From Dryas octopetala (lineage: Eukaryota; Streptophyta; Magnoliopsida; Rosales; Rosaceae), in contig OY992832.1 of NCBI GenBank assembly GCA_963921425.1, forward strand, positions 8,060,001 through 8,124,000: a DNA stretch of 64,000 nucleotides, given 5' to 3'. Below are positions 32,078 through 43,582 of the stretch, in pieces. A model generated the notes under the pieces. The model saw only the letters and a list, made by a program, of their open reading frames with translations, had not been told where the DNA came from and made no database searches. A program made the position numbers and the translations under genes. Each line of letters opens with the position of its first letter. Position 1 is the stretch's first letter.

Positions 32078-33682
32078 CTAAAGTGGTGGTATACTCTGTT
32101 CATTCCTAAAAAAATTCTGAGGATCAACCACAGTTTTCACATGTACTAGTCTATCAAAATTGCCCTTAAAATACTTGCTCCCATAAAATCTAGCAATTGC
32201 AAAGCTAGTTTGATTATGCAGACAGGCACCAATGTCAAGATCTCTGTAGTTTTGGAAGGCCTCTCTTGGGGTCTTGGACACAAATGGAGTCATTGCTTCA
32301 TACAGTTTGCTCATGAAGTCAAGGTACTGCTTGGTGGTCTCTGCCCCATCTTCAAACCAATACCCCATGTACTGAATCGAAAACAGGTTTCCAGCTCTGT
32401 GAGGAAATGGAGTTGCTGACTCAGCAATCTCACTCATTCTTCCACCATAAGCATTCCATTGCATCAACACTTTGTCTTTCTTAATCATCATCTGCCATAT
32501 GGATTCTATTCCTTGTTTTGGGATTGGCTCTTTCACATAGTCAGACTTGCCTTTGAAGAAATTTTCTGGGCCTTTGGGCCTGTTAAGTAGAACATCTATG
32601 GGAGTCCCAATTGGGTCAGCCCAAAATACAGTGGACTCTACCCAACTCATTTCAAAGCAGTCTTTTCGCCTTAAGCCTAGTTCAGGAAAACTCTCATTCA
32701 TCAATGAAAGAAGCTTGTCAGTTTGTCCCAAAAACTGACCAACAAATGATACTTCCACAGACTTGTTGCCTATTCCCTGTTTTGCTGTAGTGTCAGTAAA
32801 ATTCTTGACGCGCGAAATTGCTCTGATGAAGATGTCATCGGGCAGCTTAGGTGCCACGTATTGCCACCGATGAGTGACATCTATGGCACCTTGTTCCAAG
32901 GTCCTTCTAACATTGAATACAGTCACATTGGCTGGAACTGGAAGCAATTTGATCTTCCATGAAAGAATGACTCCGAAGCTTGCTCCCCCACCTCCTCTGA
33001 TTGCCCAAAAAAGGTCTTCTCCCATGGATTTTCGATCAAGAATCGTACCATTCACATTCACTAGTTTAGCATCTACAATATTATCCACTGTAAGCCCATA
33101 TTTTCTCATCATGGGGCCATACCCACCACCACTAAAGTGGCCCCCAATACCAACAGTTGGACAAACTGCAGCTGAAAACCCATGAACCTTACTTTTCTCA
33201 GCAATTTTAAAATAAAGCTCACCAACAGTAGCCCCGGACTGAACCCAAGCGCTCTCATTTGTGACATTAATGTCAATGGACCGAAGATTGAACATGTCAA
33301 GAATGACAAAGGGGGCATCTGATACATATGATAAACCCTCATAATCATGGCCACCACTTCGGATTCTAATGTGCAACCCATGTTGTTTTGCACAAATCAC
33401 AGTGGATTGGACATGGGATTCATGCTTGGCTGCTACAATTGCCAAAGGTTTTGGAGTTGTTGGTGTGGAATATCTGCGGTTTTTAATATATGCCAACAGA
33501 ACAGATTGAAAAGTGGTATTTTGAGGGGTATAAATGGCTTCAGAGATTGGTTGGGCTGACTGAGATTGGCTTGGAAGGCATTGGAGGAAGTCAATGAGAA
33601 CTTGATCTGAACTTGTCCTTGATACTGAAAACGAAAGGACAGAGACAATGAAGAGTAGAAGTGCACAGCTTGGTACGTTCAT
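32078..33682 (-). CDS. BBE-like FAD-linked oxidoreductase (BBE-h)
   Basis: Intact, intronless BBE-like enzyme of 534 residues from the ATG at 33682. The frame is open further upstream, but this is its only upstream ATG; it opens the signal peptide (MNVPSCALLLFIVSVLSFSV) and lies 54 nt below a TATA box. Flavin-linking His112 sits in [12 protein letters not shown] and Cys174 in [18 protein letters not shown]. The gatekeeper is Val. Active-site Tyr and Gln are present, but the Lys of KxQY is Ser (SIQYMGYW), and the C-terminal motif is FQNYRDLDIG. It is the live tandem duplicate of BBE-g; the two share the AxCP variant of the Cys motif (Ala for Gly before Cys) and SIPP at the C-terminus. Confidence 0.94.
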   Translation of the reverse strand: MNVPSCALLLFIVSVLSFSVSRTSSDQVLIDFLQCLPSQSQSAQPISEAIYTPQNTTFQSVLLAYIKNRRYSTPTTPKPLAIVAAKHESHVQSTVICAKQHGLHIRIRSGGHDYEGLSYVSDAPFVILDMFNLRSIDINVTNESAWVQSGATVGELYFKIAEKSKVHGFSAAVCPTVGIGGHFSGGGYGPMMRKYGLTVDNIVDAKLVNVNGTILDRKSMGEDLFWAIRGGGGASFGVILSWKIKLLPVPANVTVFNVRRTLEQGAIDVTHRWQYVAPKLPDDIFIRAISRVKNFTDTTAKQGIGNKSVEVSFVGQFLGQTDKLLSLMNESFPELGLRRKDCFEMSWVESTVFWADPIGTPIDVLLNRPKGPENFFKGKSDYVKEPIPKQGIESIWQMMIKKDKVLMQWNAYGGRMSEIAESATPFPHRAGNLFSIQYMGYWFEDGAETTKQYLDFMSKLYEAMTPFVSKTPREAFQNYRDLDIGACLHNQTSFAIARFYGSKYFKGNFDRLVHVKTVVDPQNFFRNEQSIPPL

Positions 33683-33735
33683 TGTTTGTGGGATTCTTCT
33701 ACTCCAGGTTTTTGCTCTTTTGTACTCATTGACTG

Positions 33736-33743
33736 TATTTATA
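33736..33743 (-). promoter_or_regulatory. TATA box of BBE-h
   Basis: TATAAATA on the minus strand, 54 nt upstream of the ATG at 33682; the nearest convincing core-promoter element. Confidence 0.55.
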
Positions 33744-33995
33744 AATTTATAAATGCATTCAAAACACACTGAACGTTTTTTTTTTTCGGTACATCGCACG
33801 AAACAAAAAACGAAGCAAATCAAATCCCAAGATATATATTAACTTATTAAGGCGATACTTATAATGACTGATTTCTTTTAAAATTTTACTGCATTTGAGG
33901 TGACCACAGTTATTAACCAAATTTATGGGCCAGATTAAGTGACTGGCTAGCATCAATGAGATATACTTGCCATGATTTCGTAATGATTTATGAGC

Positions 33996-34065
33996 CCTTG
34001 ACATGTTTAATCTCCGGTCCATCGACGTAGACGTTGAAACTGAGACTGCATGGGTCCAGGCTGGA
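33996..34065 (+). pseudogene. 70-bp relic of a BBE-like gene, inverted
   Basis: Plus-strand bases that read [20 protein letters not shown] and then QAG. They match the same segment of BBE-i (about residues 130-152; the neighbourhood of 36930-37000) with only about three mismatches in 70 bp. No similarity continues on either side. It is in the opposite orientation to BBE-h and BBE-i, between which it lies. Confidence 0.85.
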
Positions 34066-34305
34066 TTCAAGGATGGTTGAGAAAGTGACCGGATTATGGG
34101 CCGCTCAGAGCCGACCGCTGGTTCAGTTTGTGCACTCGCACATGGCCCACCAAGCTTAAGGGTCCCCTTAGACAGCCGGCCCATACAAGCTCTAATACTG
34201 TCCTTAAGTTTGTAAAGGCCCCACAGCTAGTTTCTCCTCATTTTTTCCTTTTTTTTCTTTTATAAAGCTACGGCACTAAGTAGGTAATTAATTGAGAAAT
34301 TTATT

Positions 34306-34760
34306 ATGCAAGGGGGTTTAATTATGTTTTTACCACCCATAGTTTTAGTCAATTTTCACTTTACCATCCAGATGTTTATTTATCTCATTTTACCATCTAT
34401 AACTTTTCTTTGTGTCCCAATACTACATAAACCTTTTTACGTCTATTCATTCACCCAAATTGTCAAAATTGCTGACGTGGCATGTATATTTTAAACTTTT
34501 TCACACAATTTCGACCATGCCACATAGTTAAAAGTCAGATTTTCTTATGCCATGTGGCTGCGTGAGTGTCAATGTGGTCAAAATTGGGTTAAAAGTCCAA
34601 AATACACATGCCATGTCAGCAGTTTTGATGGTGTGGATGATAGACCGGATATAAAATGGTTTATTAGGACACTAAAAATAGTTATAGATGATAAAGTAAG
34701 ACAAATAAATATATGATTGTTAAAAGTGGAAATAGATTGAAATTATGATCAAGTTGCATT
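34306..34760. mobile_element. Long inverted-repeat (foldback) element
   Basis: The left arm includes ACCATCTATAACTTTT, GTGTCCCAATA, and GCTGACGTGGCATGT. The reverse complement of the right arm gives ATCATCTATAACTATT, GTGTCCTAATA and GCTGACATGGCATGT in the same order, so the arms pair for about 150-180 bp. TGCAA occurs at both outer edges. Non-coding; ends approximate. Confidence 0.65.
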
Positions 34761-35776
34761 CGAGCGCTAGCTACAAAATTATATCGTTAATTTCATACTA
34801 AAATGATAAAGAAACAAAAGCCTACCAAAGCACTTAATGATCAACCTTATCATGTTACGTACAATGGAGCTTTCACAAAGAATAAGACGTACACCAACCC
34901 TAATTCATAAGTCAAAAGCTAATATATTAATTAAGCTATATATACGTCTACACATTTTTTAGTTCTTGCTTATATAATCTTCTAATTAATCTATTGTTTA
35001 GGAATATATTGTCACGATGGATCGGTCAAACGAAATTCCTTATAAATCCCCACTCATAGCTATGGTAGAGAGAATACAAACACAACACGTACAATTAATT
35101 ACTTTTCCAGACGTAAACACAAAATATAGAGAAACTGTGGATATATGCAATATTGGACAAGCTAATTATGATAAATTGAAGATATGTTATTTTTTTGGTA
35201 AACAATTGCAGATGTGTATCTATATCTAAATATTATAACTATCATAATCCCAAGCAATCAATCAAATAGCTCATAAATTGAAGGCAGCGTATAGCATGCA
35301 AATAAAAAAGAATTTAGAGAAAACTAGCGTTAACCCTTATGAAAAATCTGGAGTCCACCAGAGAAATGAGAGGAATCTAAAGGTTTTTGATTGAAAAAAT
35401 GATAAACATCATACAAACAGTTAAAAAGTTGTTTAAATATTTTCACAATCCTAGACGTTCGAAATTCGAAATGAAAATAAAAATAGAAATAAAGTACAAT
35501 TTATGAAATTTATTCAAAATCACTAAATTGCTTATTTGAAGCTCTAAATAAAGAAATTTGACCAAAGTAGGCCATTCGAATTAGTATATCATAAATCCAT
35601 TTCTGACACTAGCTAGGTCGAGTTGAAACTAGTTCATTTTCTTAGCCATGAATCTTTCTGCCATTTGTTTTACATCAGAAATTAATTAATACATCAACAA
35701 ATTAATTACACCAAATTACAATCAAATCAAACGATACCATGCATCCTAGCTAGCTAGCTAGCTATATATACTTCCT
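34761..35776. other. 3' flank of BBE-i
   Basis: AT-rich; no gene seen. Just after the BBE-i stop codon is a (TAGC)n run (about 35747-35763). Confidence 0.45.
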
Positions 35777-37387
35777 CTAGTATGGAAGAGTTGGGATACT
35801 CTGTTCATTCCTAAAGAAATTACCAGGATCAACCTTGGTCTTAACATGCACCAACCTATCAAAATTATCCTTGAAGTACTTAATCCCATAAACCCTTCCC
35901 TCAAAATAGCTTGCCTTACCATTACTATTATGGTTGATCCCAATGTCAAGATCTTTGTAGTTGAAAAAGGCCTCCCTCGGATTCTTGGAAACAAATCGGG
36001 TCATGTACTCGTGTAGCTTCCTTGTCAAATTGATATAGTGCTCTGCTGCCTCAGTCCCTGCCATGACCCAATTTGTTGCATACTGAACCTTCCAGAGATT
36101 CCCAGCTCTATGTGGAAATGGAGTTGCAGATGCTGCAATCTCACCCATTTTCCCACCATATGGGTTGAAAGTCAACATGGGTGACTCCAATTCTATCATT
36201 TTCTGGAAAATGAACTTCAAACCAGCTTTTGGAATTGGGCTTTTGACATAGTCTGATTTCCTCTTCAAGTGGGTGAGCACTTGAGGTGTTCTGGAGAGCA
36301 AAATCTCAGGAGCTGTACCAAGTGGGAAGCCAGTCCAGAAAAGTATAGATTGGACCCAACTCATTTCGATGCAGTCCGATTGCTGCAAACCCAATTCAGG
36401 GAAACTCTTGTTCATAACTGAGAGAAGCCTCTCTGAGTCTCCAAGAAACATGGCAATGAATGAAGCTCTCACAGTCTTGTTAGTTGAAGTAGTAGTACTA
36501 TTCACAACATCCATGGTAAGCCTGATGAACAAGTCATCATCGAGCTTAGCCGCGACATGTTCCCAACCGTACACAATGTCCGTTGCGTTCTGTTCTAGGG
36601 TTCTTGCAACCCTGAAAACAGTAACTGTTTCTGGGACGCGTACAAGATTAATCTTGTATGCGATCACGACTCCAAAACTGGCTCCACCGCCGCCTGTAAT
36701 GGCCCAAAAAAGGTCTTCTCCCATGGATTTTCGATCGAGGAGTCTGCCATGCACATCTACTATTTGTGCATCAATTATGTTGTCAACTGATAATCCGTAC
36801 TTTCTCATCATGTTGCCATATCCACCTCCACTGAAGTGGCCTCCAACACCAACTGTGGGGCAAACCCCAGCAGGGAAGCCATGGATTTTGCTTTTCTCGT
36901 AAATTCTGTAGTAAACCTCGCCGAGGGTTGCTCCGGCCTGGACCCATGCAGTCTCGGTTTCAACGTCTACGTTGATGGACCGGAGATTAAACATGTCAAG
37001 GATGAAGAAGGGGACTTCAGCCACGTATGAGACACCCTCATAGTCGTGGCCTCCGCTTCTGATTTTCATCTGCAGGTTGTGTATTTGAGCACAAAGAATA
37101 GCTTGTTGCACATGGGATTCGTGCAAGGCGGTGATGATGAGATAGGGTTTTCGGGTTGAGGTTTCGTTGAATCGGAGGTTTCGGATGTAAGATTGCAGAA
37201 CCGAGGAGTAGGAAGCATTGTTGGGAGTGTAAATTGCTGGGCCAATTGGGTGAGAGGGATTGAAATGGCTTAGAAGGCATTGAACAAAGTTTTCAGGAGC
37301 TGATGAAGCGGAGGCTGCCCAAGAAATGGAGAGTACTAAAAGAATTGGAAGCAGAAAGAGCTGTGAAAGCCTTAGATTGATTCCCAT
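35777..37387 (-). CDS. BBE-like FAD-linked oxidoreductase (BBE-i)
   Basis: Intact 536-residue, intronless BBE-like enzyme, the last of the array. ATG at 37387; signal peptide about residues 1-27 (hydrophobic core LFLLPILLVLSISWA). Flavin-linking His114 ([14 protein letters not shown]) and Cys176 ([18 protein letters not shown]) are present. Gatekeeper Val, active-site Tyr, and Lys and Gln (WKVQYATNW) are all canonical; the C-terminal motif is FNYKDLDIG with Lys for Arg. One conserved FWAIRGGGG motif has become FWAITGGGG. Expected to be a secreted oxidase. A short inverted relic of a close copy lies 1.7 kb downstream. Confidence 0.94.
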   Translation of the reverse strand: MGINLRLSQLFLLPILLVLSISWAASASSAPENFVQCLLSHFNPSHPIGPAIYTPNNASYSSVLQSYIRNLRFNETSTRKPYLIITALHESHVQQAILCAQIHNLQMKIRSGGHDYEGVSYVAEVPFFILDMFNLRSINVDVETETAWVQAGATLGEVYYRIYEKSKIHGFPAGVCPTVGVGGHFSGGGYGNMMRKYGLSVDNIIDAQIVDVHGRLLDRKSMGEDLFWAITGGGGASFGVVIAYKINLVRVPETVTVFRVARTLEQNATDIVYGWEHVAAKLDDDLFIRLTMDVVNSTTTSTNKTVRASFIAMFLGDSERLLSVMNKSFPELGLQQSDCIEMSWVQSILFWTGFPLGTAPEILLSRTPQVLTHLKRKSDYVKSPIPKAGLKFIFQKMIELESPMLTFNPYGGKMGEIAASATPFPHRAGNLWKVQYATNWVMAGTEAAEHYINLTRKLHEYMTRFVSKNPREAFFNYKDLDIGINHNSNGKASYFEGRVYGIKYFKDNFDRLVHVKTKVDPGNFFRNEQSIPTLPY

Positions 37388-37461
37388 TTTGTAAGAATAT
37401 TTTTGGTTTAAGTATGGAGAAGTTTTTGGTTTTGTGTTTGTAATCTCTGTATTGGGTTGGG

Positions 37462-37468
37462 ATTTATA
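37462..37468 (-). promoter_or_regulatory. TATA box of BBE-i
   Basis: TATAAAT on the minus strand, about 75 nt upstream of the ATG at 37387. Confidence 0.45.
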
Positions 37469-40400
37469 AAGGGTATGGGTTTGACCGAGATCATAATAAG
37501 CTCATAGATATGAAAAGATGCAAGTCACGATACCGCCTCCCTTTAATTTTGACCTGTAGAAAATATATTCAAAGTCATTAATTTGTTAAATAATTAATAG
37601 TATTATTTAATTACAAGGTAAGTTATGTATACATGTGCTTTTTGATCTTTTATTTCCTTTATGATTTAAGTACAAAAGGACACGTATATAATTTTATACA
37701 AAGACTGCAAAATAATTGCACAACATGCAGTGTGCACGTACATAATAATGTACGAGATACTGGACACCCCATTAATATTTACCGAATTACTAAAGAGAAG
37801 AGCTATAACTAGCAGCTAGCTAGCTAGGTATATAGCTAGGTTTCAAGCTCACGGGACAAAGATGGAATAGTCTCATGATCGTAATATATGCATCCATATA
37901 TGGGATTCAAATCTTTGTACTCACCTCCATATACCAAAAAAAGATCTTTGTACTCGACCCCCTTACAAATATATTAATTACAGCATTTTCTCTCATACAT
38001 ATATCATATATGAAATACTTAACGTACAGTTATAATGATATTCATATATATGCACTCAATTAATTTTTAGCTTATAAGATGGGGCTCGATCACCATGCAT
38101 GCATATTCATAGCTAGCTTAAGTATGTATAGCAATTTTTCTGTAAGTTAATGTGTTCTACGTACACTAGCACAAAACACTTACGTGAGACCCATCAGATA
38201 AGTACATAAAAATGGACTTTCAAATAAATGACGTTGGATATATAAGCAAGCATGAATTATAATTTTTAAATTCCACAAAATGGCTAAATTGAAGATAATA
38301 TTGGCTGAAGATATAAATTCATCAAAATAATAAAAAGCCTCCTTGCTGAACATTATTGACATCGCTCGATCATTATTAGACAATGTTCAGTTTGAGTTCA
38401 AGAGACGATTAGAAAACAGAGGTTAGCAATCAAACTATGCATTTGATTACGTCCTTAATGCATACTTGTTCATTACCAACAGTTTTTCTCAACCAATGCA
38501 ACTATATAAAACAGATGAGCTAGCTAGCTAGGCAGCTAAGTATGCATGCATTGTTGCAATAATATATATTATCCTTTCACTTTTGTTGATATCTTAATAA
38601 AATTAAAATTAATTAAGCATTTCAAAACCAACTGTCAAATAAACGAAAATAAAACCATATATATAATGCAGCAATTAGTCAAAATGACGAGGGTACGTAA
38701 CTATTTCAATATATGCCATATATATGTCAAAATTAAGTGAAAACTGAACAAAGATGTACATATAGATTTATATGCTAGTGAGATACTGAAAGACGTCACA
38801 CAAAATTAAACAAATACGATCGATCTTGTTTGAATGTTGTTAAACAACTATTGTCAATACATTATACATATATAAAATCTCATGTACGTTATGACTAAAT
38901 AATCCAGCCTATATATATGATTGGTGAATCAGTAAATAGTCAACCACTCGATCATTTTCCTAGTAGCATGCAGCTACAGGTTTAATTAAATGCTACGCGG
39001 CCGGCCAATTCCAAAAGCAATATATATATTCAGAGTACTGCCGTAGCCTGCTACTAGTTGTAGACTTGTAGTATTTTTAAGTTCTTACTTCTATAATTTA
39101 CAAATTAAGAAGAATGATTAATTCTTATCCCAAAAAAAAAAAAAAAAAAAAAAGAACATATTCTTATATAAGAAGAATGATTCAACGGGGACATCCCAAA
39201 TATATTACATGAAAAACGAATTTCAAGTTATGTGCCGAATTTCTAGAAGTTGACCAAAATATAACTAATAAAAGAAAAGAAAGAAAGAAAGAAAGAAAGT
39301 TTCCTTAAAAACATTAATTTTATATTTTTACATATTTTCTATTTTTTGGCCAGGTATATTTTTACATGTTTTCAACTCTCAAGGTACGTATATATGACAT
39401 AGCTTATAGCTAGGTTATGTTGAGGTGCAGTGGGCTAGCCTGGACCATCTGGATGGGATCATATCAAATTCTATATCCAATTGTTTGATGTGATATGCAC
39501 TCTAATTTTCAACAACCCATTGATGCACGATGGAGACATTGCTCAATCATATTTATCAGTCAATTACTCTTTCTCTTTGTGGATATATATGACCAAAATT
39601 TACAGCCAAACGCCTCCCCAGTCCTCAATCAGTAGAACAGCTACAAAATCAATTTGAACGTGTATATGGGATCTCCATCCTACTATTTATTTATTTAATT
39701 TTTTTTTTTTATCTTGGTTTTACCATTAAACTGTAAAACAATATCGTTAATTTAATCTGAACAATAATCACAGTATGAATCGCGCCCACTTATCCTTTGC
39801 CACAGCTATGAGTTTTTATCAACAACCCAACAATGTCCGAAGATAAGGTGTTTGACACCTCAAAGAGAGGCTGATAAGGCCAATTGGACAAGCTGCAGCA
39901 TGCATGGGCTAAATACGCTCAAATCTGATGGCTGCAATTTTAATTAATTAATCAATTATTCCTCTTCTTTTTTTTTTTTTTTTTTTCTTTGCCATGAGTC
40001 AAAAGAAATAAAAATTTCTGGGTCCGCCATCTATTCCTATCATATCAAACTAATTAAAACCAAAAATGATTTACTTATATATAAACAATTAGGCTCAAGA
40101 GTTGAGATTGTCATTGTGGACTGGGCTAGCTTCTCAATTTCTAATATAACAGCAGACTCGCAAACCCAGTCAACGACCTTCATTCTGCTGCAAGCAAATT
40201 GCCTAATTATAGTGCTATATAAATATATTCATAGTCAAACAACCGTAGGAGTTCTGACTTCTGATATTGGAAAATCAATGTAATTAATTAGCTACCATTT
40301 TTCCCAATGTGAGAGTTATCCATCCCCCAGTGCCATTAGTAGCCTATATGTATTTTGCTTTTTCTTCTTAAGTACAATCCCATTTATTGTAGTCTACATT

Positions 40401-41741
40401 TTGCAGCTTCATCAAGTGCAATTTGGTTTAAGTTTTATGAAAAACGTGATAATATTGATTAACTTCAAACTATACTATTCTGCGCCGTGAATAGTGGCTA
40501 GCAACACTATCGTGGCTGGTGGCTACATCCACAAATTAAGTTGACTTTTCATGTTGATCTATATACTATATGATTCAAAGTCCAATATTAATATAAGAAA
40601 ATTTTATATTATTGGTATTCGTAGTTTGATTTTGAGAGATGAACATCTTGTTGGGATACATAAATATAGAGTCTTTCTCCAGAGAGGACATGTGCATACA
40701 TTTCCTGGCAGATAACAATGAAGCTATCTTGTCCCTTAAGCAGAAGCAAACTGAATACTATTTGTAACAGTCCAGGCCTCTTTCAAAAGTATCCATTTGG
40801 TGTTTAGACTCTTTCACACCAACCCACTTCCTAGGCCCAGCCCACCCAAACTCAATCCTGACTTGGCCACAACTTGGAGTAACCATGGATGAAGTTCCAG
40901 TTTAGATAAACAATTACGTCTTTCTTTGTCCTTGATAAGGTTGTCAAGTCATCAACCACGCATCTTTTCTTTTGAAGATTTTCAAAAGTATATCCCTTAC
41001 GCAAAGCCTTCAGCTAGCTAGAAATTAAGCAAAACCTTCACCTCAATAGTCATCTTTGTCTACACCAACTTTTAATGAAGTTCTCTGAAATTAAAGGAAC
41101 CCACCCCTCTCTGGCTCTCTCTTTTCTACAATTACATCAACCTTCTTTGTCATATTTAATTTCAGAACTTTGACAAAAAAAAAAAAATTCAGAACTATAT
41201 TTTAGTGCTTGATGCTATTGTTTCTAGCTTAAGACCAATTCTATATCAATTTTGGTATTAAAAGTAGAAACTTCACTTTTCTTAAGAATTATTACCTTGT
41301 TATATATAAGAAATGCTAATGGAATTCTGAAAAAAAAAAAAAAAGAGGATCAAGATTTAAGTCTGTCATACTAAGGGATTAAAGATTTAAAGGGTTTAAG
41401 TTTGTAAGACTGTAACTTTCATTTAGTTCATTGCTCTGCTCTTCACAATCCCTGCTAAGCAAATGGTATTCCAAACCAAAGTGAAAAGACTAGAGAGAGA
41501 AAACCATTCAATCTTTTAAAAATTTTCTCTAAAGAATAAACCAACATATATTTCACTCTCAAGGTCTGCAAAATGAAAATCCCAAAGCAAAAAAATACAC
41601 ATCAAACATATCAAATTACAGACAGCATCATAGTGATCCTGCAAAAGAATGAACTATCAATCTCTCTATCCTCACTCATTTATTGTCCCATTCTGAAAGA
41701 ATAAAATTGAATTATGTATGTGAACTTTTACAGTTCAACTC
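37469..41741. other. 4.3-kb gene-poor region between the BBE array and patellin
   Basis: Strongly AT-rich. I found no open frame with recognisable similarity and no RNA gene. It has an A-run (39132-39153), GAAA repeats (about 39274-39299), T-runs near 39968 and several AGCTAGCT blocks. The part just before 41742 should be the patellin 3' UTR. Confidence 0.5.
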
Positions 41742-43582
41742 TCAGAATGAGGAGCACTTCTTGGACTTGTGCCTATACAGAACCCTCTTCTTCTTGCTTG
41801 AGGTGTTCTCAATTGTAAGGACAACCTTCCCAGGTTCATTGCATTTAAAAGTGTTGCGAATAGGTCCTTCATGAGACCCAATTTTCTTCCTCTTCTGGAC
41901 AATAATGGTGTAGGACCCCTCATCAGTAGGAACAAATTCCTCCTTGTAATTCACTTCCCAACCCAAAACATTCAGGTCCCAGACTAATGTGTCATCAACC
42001 TGTTATCAGACAATATCACAATCAATCATTTTGTGGAAAGCTCAAAGAGAAAGAAAAGCAGTCTAACAAAAATCTAAAAGACTTCATTAGTACCTCTGCT
42101 GCATCTATCTCTATGGTTTTGGTCGATCCGGCCTTAAGAATTAGCTCTGAAACAGCACTATCTTCAGTGGAGAACTCATAGTCATTGTCCCTCTTGAAGC
42201 CACCATACTGAACAGGTATCTCCTCAGCTGGAATGTACCTGTAAATGTAATATGCAATTGGAGTTCAGTTTGCAAGCTTCTAATGGAGTCAAAATGATAC
42301 ATTTGATGGGTAACAATGGAGATAAATCACTTACTTGAGAAGGGTCTCAGTGACCTTAGCTGGGCGAGCAACCACAAACTTGCTCTTGGTTCTTTGAGTC
42401 AAGAATGGAGACAAGAGGGCATTGAGTGCGTAGTACCAGAAAGGAACATTTATGAAAATCTGCCATCAAAATCATAAGCAACCCATTAAAAGATATCCAA
42501 ATATCCAATTCTTAGTCTATTGCTAAAAGTAAACATGTAAAAGAACTTACATTTTTGGCAACCAACTCAGGGTAATTGTCCTGCAAAAGATCAACAGCTT
42601 GTTTTGTGGCAATTCTGAGCTCCTTCTTGACAGGTCCTGGTGAGTTCTTGAGGTCATTGACTTGAAGCAAAGAGGAAGCACCTCCAGGCCTCAAATCAAG
42701 CTTCTGAATGCTCTTCTCCATCAACTGAAGCCTCCACCTCAAGAACTGCCCTCTCTTCTCCTCAGTCCCAAACGTCTTCTGATAAAGCTCTTCATTGTCA
42801 AACACTCCAAAGATGTTGTAGCAGACAGGGTGGCCTTCACGATCTACGCCATTCAAGTAAGCAGCCGAGCTCAGATCAGCACAGACATCCTCATCCAAGA
42901 TTGAATCAATCCCAGACTCCTTCCTCCATTGAAGGGTCTTCTTCAGCATCTCAAAGGCTTCATTGACCTTGAACTCCCTAGCCCTCAGGAACTTTAAGAG
43001 GACCACGTCAGTGCCCTCACAACCTTTACCAGGGAAAAGGGGTACACCCCAAAGAGAGATATCCTTGTCGACTTCACAGCCTTTTTCATCGATACCCACA
43101 TCGGGTTTCTTCTCTTCTTCACATTCTGGGGCTCCTTTCTCTTCTTCTCCAGCTTCTGGTACCTCTGTTTTCTCTGTTTGCTCTGCTTCCTCTTTCTTTT
43201 CATCAGCCTCTTCCTTCTTCTCTTCCTCTGCAGCTTCCTCTTTCTTTTCAGCTACTGGCTTTTCTTCCTTTTCTTCATTTTTTTTTGGCTCCTCTTTTTT
43301 AAAGATGTTGTTGCCAAGAATGGCTTCTTCTAGCTTCAATGTCAGCTCACTCAAAGCCTTCCTCTCAAACTCTTTGAGATCAGAAAGGTAGTTGCTTTCC
43401 TCCTTATAAGAAGAGCTTTTCTCAACAGCTCTGACCTTGGATTCAGTCTCATCAACTTCCTTCACCTTATCATCATCTTCTTCAACAACCTGCTTCACAA
43501 CCTTCTTGGGCTCCTCTTGAGGAAGAACCCCAACTACTTCAGCCACCTGGGTTTCTTCAACCTTGACCACCTCAACAGTCAT
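41742..43582 (-). CDS. PATL4: Patellin, SEC14/GOLD phosphoinositide-binding protein
   Basis: Four exons: 43582-42551, 42459-42335, 42238-42094, 41999-41742, all with GT-AG junctions; 519 residues. The ATG at 43582 begins MTVEVVKVEETQV. Residues 1-165 are an acidic, Lys/Glu-rich, probably disordered region. Then come VDKDISLWGVPLFPGKG, a CRAL-TRIO N-terminal helix region (about 185-235), the SEC14 lipid-binding domain (about 235-400), and a C-terminal GOLD domain (about 415-515) with basic KKKRVLYRHKSKK near the end. Patellins bind phosphoinositides and act in membrane traffic and cell-plate formation. The product is clear; the PATL4 symbol rests on text resemblance and on its place between a BBE-like cluster and TWINKLE, as in Arabidopsis. 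Confidence 0.92.

Noticed and set aside
33683..33823. N-terminal extension of BBE-h
   Set aside because: The open frame upstream has no ATG, only a TTG at its head, and the TATA box lies inside it. The signal peptide starts at the ATG at 33682.
39108..39182. Retroposed sequence with poly(A) tail and 13-bp direct repeats (AAGAAGAATGATT)
   Set aside because: The segment between the repeats is only about 50 bp, mostly the A-run, so it is too short to identify; replication slippage explains it equally well.
42963..43391. 142-codon Ser-rich plus-strand frame opposite the patellin N-terminus
   Set aside because: It is the antisense of a Lys/Glu-rich low-complexity coding region (GAA and AAG read as TTC and CTT).
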